Source: Athripsodes cinereus
Lineage: Eukaryota > Arthropoda > Insecta > Trichoptera > Leptoceridae
Assembly: GCA_947579605.1 (NCBI GenBank)
Contig: OX388307.1
Span: 11,695,237-11,759,236, forward strand
Direction: 5' to 3'
DNA: 64,000 nt
The notes below the pieces were generated by a model that saw only the letters and a list, made by a program, of their open reading frames with translations, ran no database searches and was not told the DNA's origin. This document shows positions 25,015 through 34,537 of this stretch, one piece after another (position 1 is the stretch's first letter; every line of letters starts with the position of its first letter). The position numbers were made by a program, and so were the translations under genes.

Positions 25015-25190
25015 TATAATATAAATATTTTTTATATAGGTATTAATTTTATGTGTCATTCATAACTTCGACACTACCCGAATGTGAATGTGGCAGAATC
25101 ACCCACACAAAACCTAAGAGAAAAAAAATATTGTAAGGCTGTCATTAAATTCCTTATAAAATTATCACGTTATTGTTATTTATTGCGAAT

Positions 25191-25400
25191 GGCTGCGTCC
25201 AGATAGTAGGATTCGAACGTCAATCATTCGGTGACGATTTGGAGCATTCTCCGAGGAATCATTCGAATGAATGCTTTCGTTTTCCTTGCTTATACGGGTT
25301 ACGAAGGTAGTCATTCGAATATTTCTTCGGAAAATGCGCCGAATGTCACCGAATGATTGAAGATTGGTTGACGTTCACATCCTACTATCTGGACGCACCC
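25191..25400. mobile_element. MITE of about 210 bp with long terminal inverted repeats
   Basis: The left end GGCTGCGTCCAGATAGTAGG and the right end, read inward, GGGTGCGTCCAGATAGTAGG match over about 22 bases. Further inverted blocks follow (GAACGTCAA, and CATTCGGTGAC at 25223 against GTCACCGAATG). Flanks show no clear target duplication, so the superfamily is open. Confidence 0.75.
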
Positions 25401-25940
25401 TATGGAAAACACAAGACATCAGCATTGGCGAAAAAAAATTGACGACACAGTTTTAGTTAGGTAGGTACTTGTACAAATGAATTATTATTTGATTGGGATG
25501 ATTTAAAATATCTATATAAACAGAATCAGTGAGTCTGAATTACTACTAGTACAATGAAGTTGATTGCTTTATGGTATGTTCTCATTTTATCTGCTAAAAA
25601 ATTTGAGGTTCGAATACTGCTACCGACCTGATCAATTTAGACAATTTGGAAGGGTAATTACCAAAATAAATAGAAAGCAGTTAATACTGATGTCAAACTA
25701 ATGTGTCTACTTAAATTAAGTGATCATTTTCGATGTCCATGGACAACGTTCACCAATTTCGCCATTCCCCCTGTCACTCTCCATCAATCAAGAAACGTTT
25801 AATGCAACCATCTTTTTGGGATCTCATATTTCAAATCTCGAATTCGTCAAGATCTGTCTAAATGCTGCCGGAACCATTAAATTTTTAAATACTTTATTGG
25901 GTTCTATTTCGACCAATCCTAAACAAATATATAGAACATT
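25401..25940. other. Intergenic, nothing recognised
   Basis: Contains GGTTCGAATAC at about 25609, which resembles a B box but lacks other tRNA features. An 87-codon open frame at 25720-25983 is unsupported. Confidence 0.45.
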
Positions 25941-25949
25941 TAATATCAC

Positions 25950-26820
25950 GCGCTCGAGCTCATCCCGGCATGGTACAATGTGAATAGGCTTGTCTACTCG
26001 CAGAGCAAAACCTCCCCAATGTGGTTGGAAGGGGCAGAAACCGGTTCTCCGGATGAGTTTAACACCCGTAAAGGTGGTTGATGAAGTTCAGTACCTAGAC
26101 GTCGCCCTGGAAAGTGACTTTTCCTTTTTACTTCACGTGAGAGGGGTTGTCTGAAAGTCGGGGACTGTGAGGATCAAATATCTGGTGACGTACGTGGCTC
26201 AGCCACTATGCCGTCACACTCTATCATACTGCCACTCGTGATGGCTTAACTGTCATCGTTGGTGTGCTATACTTGCCGATTTAGAATCCTAGACAGTGTG
26301 ACCAGGCGTTGGATCAGGGGGGACAGTAAGGCTGAACATATATGTGTTTCCATTCAAGCTGAATCATGAAATAGAGCAAGAGTAGAACCTTCAGTCGAAT
26401 CAGGGAGAACATTTTTAATAGTATGGCGAGAAAAATGGTACCGAGGAAGAGCCTCTATAGACTTGTCTACTGTTTTGAACCGGATGTGAGAGAGAGAATT
26501 AAAAGGTGTTTCCTGTCCTTCAACCACTTTGCCATGCAATTGGTGACGGGACATGGGGAGTTAAGGCGATGCCTAGTGAGGTGGCTGGTTGTGTAGATTT
26601 ATTTAAAAGAAAAAAACAAAATAAGGCCAAGCTTTTATGAACTTGGGATGTCGGACGACCCACGGTGTCATATGGGATGGGAGCACAGTCTGCCGGGCAC
26701 ATCCCTCTAAGGGTGCCCAATGACGATGGATACTAAAAATGGAATGATTGACAGTGATTTTCTCACTTCTTTCGATGACATTTTGCACAATGTTACATTG
26801 TGTGAACATGGTTCCCCAAT
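25950..26820 (+). mobile_element. Highly degraded non-LTR retrotransposon, R1-like C-terminal region
   Basis: GC content rises clearly here. Across frames on the plus strand I read VDEVQYLDVALESDFSF, which resembles the K.YLGV.LD segment after the reverse transcriptase. Later come QLVTGHGELRRCLVRW and SDDPRCHMGWEHSLPGT, resembling the TGHG..G..L.R zinc-binding C-terminal region of R1-group LINEs. Every frame is broken. The assignment rests on these two segments only. Confidence 0.45.
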
Positions 26821-26969
26821 CGAGATTTCTGTTTGGAAACGTAAAAGATAAATAATATTGGTACGTTTGGCTTACATAAACGAATTACCACATTTAAATA
26901 AAAATGATAACTGCTGATAGTAGAACTACTTCATGCACCTATCAGCCTAAGTAAATACAGCCAAAAGCT

Positions 26970-27315
26970 GATAATTTATGATTTGCATTTAAACAATATA
27001 ATATAGTTTTCACTATGTATATGTACCTATACCTGCATGAATAATCGTGATGATGTCAGTGAATTAATTATCTAAAAATAATTCACTGCCATGGGAGGGC
27101 TCGATATGTTCGTGTCAATATAAGGTTTGTTATATTCTATGAAGATAATTTATGATTTGCATTTAAACAATATAATATAGTTTTCACTAGGTATGTACCT
27201 ATACCTGCATGAATAATCGTGATGATGTCAGTGAATTAATTATCTAAAAATAATTCACTGCCATGGGAGGGCTCGATATGTTCGTGTCAATATAAGGTTT
27301 GTTATATTCTATGAA
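26970..27315. repeat. Tandem duplication of about 173 bp, two near-identical copies
   Basis: 26970-27143 (174 bp) and 27144-27315 (172 bp). The differences seen are in ACTATGTATATG versus ACTAGGTATG. Each contains ATTAATTATCTAAAAATAAT and CCATGGGAGGGCTCG. Not coding. Confidence 0.93.
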
Positions 27316-27490
27316 GATATTTGGTTATGTATATTTTTATTCATTATTTGAATTAGTTATGAAACACTTTCTGTACATAATTTTAAATTTACGAGATACC
27401 ATTATCATAATTTTACATACCCACCAGTAATACACATTTGCTATTCAATGTACAGAGGCCAAATTTGTCGTATTTTGTGATGACTTCAAA

Positions 27491-27660
27491 TTTATTTACC
27501 TATTCTTTACGGTACATGGATTACAAGCAAATTTACATACAATACGTGTATATTAAATAAAATCAATATACAGAGAGCGAGTTTATCGCAAAGACACAAC
27601 TTCTTTCAGTTACTTTACACATACAATCAATATGCGAGAACGAGCTAATCGAAAATCAGC
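27491..27660. repeat. Dispersed AT-rich family B (LINE/SINE tail-like), copy 1
   Basis: TTTATTTACCTATTCTTTAC, then GGTACATGGATTACAAGCAA, then an AGAGCGAGTTTATCGCA block. Related copies lie at 36790-36915 and 37514-37640. The T-rich start looks like the complement of an AAATAAATAAA-tailed retroelement. Confidence 0.5.
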
Positions 27661-28029
27661 ATTTTCTTTCTACAGTTTACATACATTTTAACGGACTAAA
27701 ATATTTACACTAGAATTGTTCTATTACCAATATACCTAGTTGTATGTTTTAAAATTAAATGCATCTTTATAATAGGGGGCATTCTCATGTGATTGTTATT
27801 AGTATTTATCGTCAGCTGATAGCAGTCTTGTTTCAATTGTTAATAATTAAAGTGTATATTAATATTATTATTAACACTGCATGCTATAGTGTAAATACAA
27901 ATACAATGCGTCGTCGTCGTTTCATTTAGTAAAATGAATAGTTTCGTATTGAGCACCATATAGGAACATCCCATCCTATCCATCGCAGTATTGTGATTGT
28001 CGTTAGCGTCTAATAGATACAGACTTACT

Positions 28030-28216
28030 CTCTGTAAAAGACGGGTATTCGTAAAACATCACATTCAAGACATTGAATATCTTCAGTTCGGCGATGAGGT
28101 ATGCCACCCATCCCGATTGTCGTAACTTTTATTGGCACGGAGAGTATAACTTGCATGTTTGTTACGTCCAGTTTGTTCGGTGGCTACCCCACTTGTGGTA
28201 GATTCCGTGATGGTAT
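28030..28216 (+). repeat. SINE-like dispersed family A, copy 3
   Basis: Clear copy: GACGGGTATTCGTAAAACATCAC, then GCGATGAGGTATGCCACCC, then CTACCCCACTTGTGG, ending ATTCCGTGATGGTAT. Best guide to the family consensus in this window. Confidence 0.7.
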
Positions 28217-28622
28217 GAATGAATGCATCTACAATGCACCGTACGCAATGCATACAGTAAAGGTTGGCTAGTGTTGAACAAATTTCAACTGGTTGAAATA
28301 TTATGAAGTAATTTCCGTTGTATTTCGAATTCTTTTATATGCTAACTATAAACCCAACATACTGCATTCAGATATAATATTTAAGTTATCGGTACACAAG
28401 TAGTAGAATTCCATTATTGGATAATTTGAAACAACATGAAAGAGACGTCCTTGCACTTCTTAGGTCATTATCAATCAAAAAATAAAATAACGATAAAAAT
28501 AAATTTTCTTAAACAATAAAAAGAAAACACTCGTGTATCTTAGGTCTTAGAGGAATATATATTTACAAAATACCTATGTATGCAGGGCTATTCACTGTGT
28601 CGGTGTTTAGGTAGTAGAATTC
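28217..28622. repeat. Degraded copy of the palindrome-source repeat
   Basis: At about 28395-28480, ACACAAGTAGTAGAATTCCA is followed by AGAGACGTCCTTGCACTTCT and TCATTATCAATC. The same order occurs in the left arm of the palindrome at 28623-28707. The segment GTGTCGGTGTTTA.GTAGTA recurs before the palindrome (about 28597) and at about 40721. An unnamed dispersed repeat. Confidence 0.5.
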
Positions 28623-28799
28623 CATATCGAAATAAATAAAACAAGTGTTTTATTCTACTAATGATTTAATTTGTGAGAGAGACGTCTTTCGTCTTATGAG
28701 GACATTGTCAATCTCAATGTCCTCATAAGACGAAAGACGTCTCTCTCACAAATTAAATCATTAGTAGAATAAAACACTTGTTTTATTTATTTCGATATG
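28623..28799. repeat. Perfect 85-bp inverted repeat with 7-base spacer
   Basis: Arms 28623-28707 and 28715-28799 are exact reverse complements; the spacer is TCAATCT. The direct repeat TATGCAGGGCTA lies on the left at 28579-28590 and overlaps the right end at 28796-28807. No ORF. Identity over 85 pairs means recent formation, or a foldback artefact. Confidence 0.95.
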
Positions 28800-29948
28800 C
28801 AGGGCTAGTTTATTGCTGTATTGTGATGTTTTTCAATTAACTATCTATAATACTGGTGATCACATTTCTAAAAGAAACAACATTCCTCTGTTTCTAAGAT
28901 CTCTGGCCATTCTAATTTAGTTAAGTATGTTAATGTATTAATTTTAAAACCATTATCGTACATTTTTATAAACTTTTTTAAACTTTCTTCAGAAGCTTTC
29001 AAATGTTTCAACAGAAATCTCTAGCATATCACTTTTAACGCTTTATTTTTTACTAATTAACTTTTAATTGTTATCTATATAATAGTAATATGTTGTTTTC
29101 AATTAGTCAATGTCCAATTAGAACCAACAAGGGTTGTAGAGCTGCAACCGTCCATTGTCTCTTACTATTTCATTTTATTTTAATTCTTTACCAACTAATG
29201 ATTGAAGTGTTATCCTCAACTTTCGTCCACAACCTCCTACTAAATAAACATCTATTCATATTTCAGTGATTTATTTTTCTTCGTTGCTCTCTTAGTTTTG
29301 AAGATCGTGACCTCTTTTATGTTTGTTGCCATAATTTGCTTTCTTTTTGCAGAGTTCCTTGTAATGTTATCTATGTGACCTCCTTTATTCCAACAATATC
29401 GAATTAATAATTTAACCCCTGTCTATAGAAATAAATATGCAAAATATCTTTGTGTTGAGGCGTTAACTAACAATTTATTATTGCTTTTCAATGACCTTGT
29501 ATATGATGTCATTAACCTGGTAAACAAACACATGGAATTTTCCTACGAAGCAAAGTTTCATAACGACACAAGCAACCACAGAATACTTCCAATAATAGAC
29601 AACTGGCAATACATCTAGTGATAAGTTGTTGACACTGTTATACAAAGTGTGTTGTTATAATAGTAAGATTTAGATGCTGTTATGTGTATTATCATTTCAT
29701 AGATATAACTCTATATTAATCTTTCAACATAATCATATTATTATCTATAAGTATTGAGCTTCTAACTGGTTGTTCAAGTTTAGAACTTTGTTTCAGTGAC
29801 TGCTAGCTTTACAGTCACTGCTTAGAGTTTGTCGTGTGTAATAAAATAAAGTAAACACTTTCCGAATGTTTTGTTTTTTTTTATCAATCCATAATCTTAA
29901 ATATATACTGAATAATTCGTAACAGCTTTTGTGTTTGGCATTTTCAAC

Positions 29949-30017
29949 ATGAAATTAACACCGTCGCAGTATCTTTCACTAGAGGAGATGAATGAACGAA
30001 ATATATCCTCGATGGAA
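29949..30017 (+). CDS. Possible short first coding exon, unidentified
   Basis: ATG followed by MKLTPSQYLSLEEMNERNIS, then SME, ending exactly at a GTTAGT donor. The 23 codons have a normal protein-like composition in an AT-rich desert, but no partner exon, promoter or family was found. Could be chance. Confidence 0.2.
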
Positions 30018-31734
30018 GTTAGTTCTTGTATCTATCTAACCGTGTAAAATTAACTCGCACTTTCAACGACTTTAATGAAAATGCACGTGTTCCTATAATG
30101 TCTCCATTTTCATACATTAATTTTACTTTCACTCATCATGGTTCCATTCCTGTATTGTATCACCATCAAAGCGAACATTATTTGATGTTTTTAATATGTC
30201 TCAGACGAACATTATAGCCGCAATACCTATCCTATTAATTACATACCTACTATCGTGTGGTTTGTTAACTTATGAAATATGTATTATAATATCAGGCTAT
30301 TATTATGCGCGTGTCTTGCCGGCAAACAATGTCATTGTATACACTTTAATTATAATACATAATAATTATCTTTAGCGTCTTATATCAAATGATATATTGT
30401 TTCAGTTATAATGGAATATCTAAATAATAAGAAGCAGTTTTTTCTCGTTCAATGCGGTTTATGTTTCACATTTCCCAATTTCTAAACTTTCCACTAAAAG
30501 TGTCAATAGGAACCAAATTATATTGTTTAAAAAAGGTTGATAGCAAGATATTATAAGTATGTAATTATAGTCATTCCCAGTTGACTATGTAAATTAGTAT
30601 TTGATGTATAGACCTTTAATTTCAAAATATGTGCACTTATAAATAAATACTCATACTTGGTCTTGTGTTTTTGAATGTGATTCCGTCCCAAACTTGCGAT
30701 TTCCACATATGTATATTTTTAATTAAATCAACGGAAATATTGAAGAATTTCAATTTCCCATATATCTGAGTATCGTTCAATTTCCTCATTTATTCAATTT
30801 CCATTTTTATTTTTATTGTTTCATATGTAAACCAATATTGGTTTGATTCCGGTTCCGATGGTTAACCATTATTATTTTAGTAAACTCTATGAAATTTTTA
30901 AAACTCAATAAATTTGTTTCTCATTTTTTATAAGACTTATTTTCTTTTTTACGTTTAAGCTCTTTGTTACATCGGTGTAATCTGCCAGATTTCACGGCAA
31001 GTTTTTTTTGTTGATATATCTAGTATTTTAATTTTATAGTTTTATATACCAGACATATTCGTGCTATTTTTTCAAAATATTCTTACTTTCCTACTCCGAT
31101 TCCCGTTTTAAAATACTAGCAATATCTGTTTTTAAAGACGACCTTGCCAGTGGGGTTTTGAACTTATTATATAATATATTATTTGTCATTTACAATAAAT
31201 TTAGAGATGCTTTATTATTATTATTATTATACATACACAGATAAATTCTCGTACAATGATAAAATTAATATGCGACATTTCGCCATAAAGTCTTTAGAAT
31301 GTCTTATTTTATTACCTGCCTTTAAAGTATTAAATTTATAAAACATGAAAATGTTTAAATCACTAACCAGAATATAACTACGATGTTAGTATGACCATAT
31401 ATCTTATCCGAGTAATACCTACATAACGTAAAATACATAGTATTTTATTGCAAAATCCACCGGTATTTACAACACAAACAACACATCATTAAAATGATAA
31501 CCTATACCTATGTGTATGTAGGTACCTGCCTATTATAATATAGTGCATAAGTAAGTAGATAGATAGATCCACAACAAACATTCGAAAAGATGTACATAAT
31601 TATGTACGACAAACATACATGACCGTACCATAATTTTTTTTATAATCATTATTAAAATGTTGTATTCAATGGATATAAATACCTGCATTTATTCATATTT
31701 TGTCACATATGTTCAATTCCATAGTTTCGTGTTG

Positions 31735-31740
31735 ATTTAT
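31735..31740 (-). terminator. Polyadenylation signal for the minus-strand exon
   Basis: AATAAA on the minus strand in TTTGCAATAAATCAACACG, downstream of the stop at 31841. Confidence 0.45.
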
Positions 31741-31840
31741 TGCAAACAGAACAAATAATAAAAACCAAAACAGCGATGGCTAGTCAGACCGGGAAAAAAC
31801 AACATTTCAAATGGCAATGAAGAGGAAAATTTAATTTTTC

Positions 31841-31985
31841 CAGTCTATGTCTTCCATCAGCTGTGATTTGCAACAGTGCTTGTAGAGCTGGACAGGAGGC
31901 TTTATAAATTTAATAGCCTCAAGTAGTATGGCTCCACCTCCTTCAACTACAGCGCCAGCTCCTGAAGAAACTGCCAGTTTCAGGT
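31841..31985 (-). CDS. Candidate terminal coding exon of an unidentified minus-strand gene
   Basis: On the minus strand the acceptor CTATCTCTTGCAG is followed by a frame (two leading bases) open for about 47 codons to TAA (31843-31841). The product includes LKLAVSSGAGAVVEGGGAIL, then LEAIKFIKPPVQLYKHCCKS, then QLMEDIDWKN. A canonical AATAAA follows about 100 bases after the stop (31735-31740 on the plus strand, read as TTTATT). The GC-richer codons, splice site and polyadenylation signal together suggest a genuine 3' end of a gene or of a retained copy. No family recognised; upstream exons not found. Confidence 0.5.
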
Positions 31986-32108
31986 CTGCAAGAGATAGAT
32001 TCAAATTTAGCAGTTGAAATGAGGAACATCCATATGCTTTTAAATTTAGTTATGAGACTCTTATATCTATTTTTCTATGAAAGCAAAGTAAATATCCAAT
32101 ACTATATC

Positions 32109-32195
32109 AAACTATACCCTCGATACGTATCCCAAGATCTCTCCCTACATACTTCTTTCGCTTCCTCCACATTCATGCAATTTTCATACAAATAT
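32109..32195 (-). mobile_element. RTE-like LINE 3' fragment, very short
   Basis: ACTATACCCTCGATACGTATCC and CTTTCGCTTCCTCCACATTC are the complement of the family end and of the NVEEAKEV codons. Confidence 0.6.
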
Positions 32196-32604
32196 TCAAT
32201 AGGAGATATACCTAATTCTGACGTTACGTGCAAATTATTGATCCGTTTTTAAATATCATATCTTCCATAATTTGTATACCGCACCAGATTAGGTACAAAG
32301 TGCGTAGCTGCACGATATTATAATTATTGTGCATAAGTATCAGATAATTTGCTTTATTAGCAAAGAAATACTTCAGCAAACGTAATGTAACACGATGCCA
32401 TATATACCTACCTAACTAACAGCAAAATAAATAATCCAATATACAGCCAACAATACACAACGAGGGTAGGCATATAGCCACATTAGGTACTTATTGTAAT
32501 AATGTATCTATATGGATTTTATAAGTAAGTTGGTTAGTACGAGTATACATGAGTTGGTGATAGATATATTTTAAGGAACATAATTTGTTTTTTTATTTAT
32601 TGTT

Positions 32605-32760
32605 TACTTTAAATAAATAAATAAATCTTTATTGACCATAATTTTACACAAATACATAAACAATAAAATACAACATTACAAAACGTGACAATTAACAAAA
32701 TTAGGCCAAAAGGCGGACTTGTTGCTAGGCAACGTCTTCCAGTCAACCCTACAACATTAA
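32605..32760 (-). repeat. LINE 3' tail-like repeat
   Basis: AATAAATAAATAAATCTTTATT is followed at about 32704 by GCCAAAAGGCGGACTTGTTG. A related GCCAAAAGGCGGGTTCATTG occurs at about 40850, after a T-rich run and TATCATTATTGGC. Looks like the untranslated 3' end of a retroelement; family not known. Confidence 0.4.
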
Positions 32761-33254
32761 TATAAAAAAAAACTTCACATTGATTACAAACTAAATTTTT
32801 CCATATTCAAAATACTTCTGCTTATTTCATATCTCTCACAAGGGCCACAAGTGGATTGACTGATTGAAATGAGTAATTTTCAGACAATATTATATTATGT
32901 GATTATTTATCGATCCATTATTAATGCCACATAACCTTAACGTGCTAACCACAATTACCTATTCTCTTATCTAAACTAACTTCGTATGCTACGTGAACGT
33001 AGCCTTCGCTCAACATTTTTTTACGTTAAGCTCTAATCAATTCCACTTTTTTGTAATATGCTCATAATTGTGTTTATAAAAAATCACTCGGGATAAACTT
33101 CATCTACATAGATAATGCTGCAGATTTTGGAAATTTCTTTAGGAAAAATAGGAATGATGTTCAATGTTTATGACTCGGCAAAAACTGGTTTAAATGCATT
33201 TTATTCATAGTAGTCCTACTCTGTATGTCTGATTAAGAAGGTTGCTCTGTGAAC

Positions 33255-33402
33255 GAAATCTCAAGATCATCCGCGTGTTCAGTAGGAGTGATGGACGTGC
33301 GTGTACGAGAATCGCATGAATACGGGAGAAGCGAGAACACTTTGCAAAGACGGTGCGAATCAGCGTTCTATACTTGTTACCCCACAAGGGATGTAGCATA
33401 AA
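33255..33402 (+). mobile_element. RTE-like LINE 3' fragment, degraded
   Basis: Plus-strand text resembling RVLSKKNRRACMRNWMN and KDRS..RS (CGCGTGTTCAGTAGGAG..., GTGCGTGTACGAGAATCG...), ending at TACCCCACAAGGGATGTAGC. Confidence 0.55.
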
Positions 33403-33548
33403 AGGATAAATAAGAAAGAAGCAATGTGTTCTGTGAAATCCTCGGTGAAGAACACAGATAAATTTTAGAATATAATATAAAAAACATTTATTGATAAAAG
33501 AAAATACTGTCCCTTAGAGTTCCCCCGGAAAAAAAGGTCCCCACTCTT

Positions 33549-33758
33549 TTCTGTAAATTTTCGAGTGTCCTGTAAAAGACAGGTATTCTTAAAGCATCAC
33601 GTATAAGACATTTTTAACATCTTCAATTCAGTTATAAGGTGTCCCACCCATCCTGAATGTCTTAACTTTATTGATAACTTAGATGTCTTTGACATACGTT
33701 AGTCCGCTGGCTACCCTACAAATGTAATGTAAGAAATGTCGTGATGATATTAATGAAT
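33549..33758 (+). repeat. SINE-like dispersed family A, copy 4
   Basis: TTTTCGAGTGTCCTGTAAAA, then GACAGGTATTC, then GGTGTCCCACCCATCCTGAA, then TCCGCTGGCTACCC, ending GTCGTGATGATAT. Confidence 0.65.
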
Positions 33759-33801
33759 TAATGAAACGTCCCCCAATTCCTACCCCGCAGGTACTGTGTA
33801 C

Positions 33802-34295
33802 CAGGGATGTTGCGGATGTCGATTTTAACACATCCGCGGATGTGAATGCGGATGCGGATTTTTGAAGGCTCACATCCGCGGATGCGGATGCGGATGTTTA
33901 AGATGTTATAGAAAAAAAGTAGGAACTATCTTAATTGGTAGGCCCCACTGTCAAATATGTGACGAAATTGCTGCTACAATAATATTATGGATTTTTTGGC
34001 GAAATATTTTTTTTCTTTTTTGTTATTTGCAAAAATAAAATAAATTCGGCAAAAATAAAAACGTGTCGGATCTTGTCACCAATTTTTTCGTTCCCATTGG
34101 TTAATGTCAAAAGCGAACGGCACGCGCCATTCGCCGGCCCCGCCCCATTTCTTTCTTGTCGCAAATTGTCTTACATCCGCATCCGCATGAACATCCGCAT
34201 CGATTATTGCGGATGCGGATGCGGATGCAGATGTCCAAATACATGCGGAAGCTCCGCATTTGCGGATGCGGATGCGGATATTCGCAACATCCCTG
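33802..34295. mobile_element. hAT-like nonautonomous element with GCGGAT subterminal repeats
   Basis: Exact 8-bp target duplication CTGTGTAC (33794-33801 and 34296-34303). Termini are CAGGGATGTTGCGGATGTCG on the left and, read inward from the right, CAGGGATGTTGCGAATATCC. Runs of GCGGAT fill 33835-33897 and, in both orientations, 34172-34280. The unique middle is about 270 bases and contains a GC-richer patch at 34100-34150. No transposase; overlapping open frames here are products of the hexamer repeats. Confidence 0.9.
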
Positions 34296-34496
34296 CTGTG
34301 TACCTATAAAATTTGTATGCAAAATCGTTAATATCTACATTAGATTCTAATATCGTTACAACATCGAATTATATCAATCGATCTGTAATTATACATTGGT
34401 TGACAACTATATGCTAAACTTTTATAATAACCATAAAATATGATTAGTCGTCCGCTTTATTATTTTATAGTCAGCGATATATCGTATATAGAAGCA

Positions 34497-34537
34497 TGAC
34501 GTCACACGACGTCATTGATTTTCTGATGCTGACGTCA
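34497..34537. promoter_or_regulatory. Cluster of cAMP-response-type (TGACGTCA) sites
   Basis: Full palindromes TGACGTCA at 34497-34504 and 34530-34537, with the near match CGACGTCA at 34507-34514, within 41 bases of otherwise AT-rich DNA. Known as ATF/CREB binding motifs. A 90-codon open frame starts 50 bases downstream (34588) but has no recognisable features. Function unproven. Confidence 0.35.

Larger units (their letters stand above)
28808..31740. other. Intergenic or intronic, mostly unassigned
   Basis: AT-rich. One possible short coding start at 29949-30017 (+) is listed separately. A 63-codon open frame at 30026-30217 and others are unsupported. Confidence 0.5.

Noticed and set aside
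25600..25625. GGTTCGAATAC resembling the B box of a tRNA or SINE
   Set aside because: No A box, cloverleaf or A-rich tail; a single 11-base match is weak evidence.
34073..34350. Overlapping Arg/Cys/His/Pro-rich open frames on both strands
   Set aside because: They are translations of GCGGAT hexamer runs in a hAT-like element, not genes.
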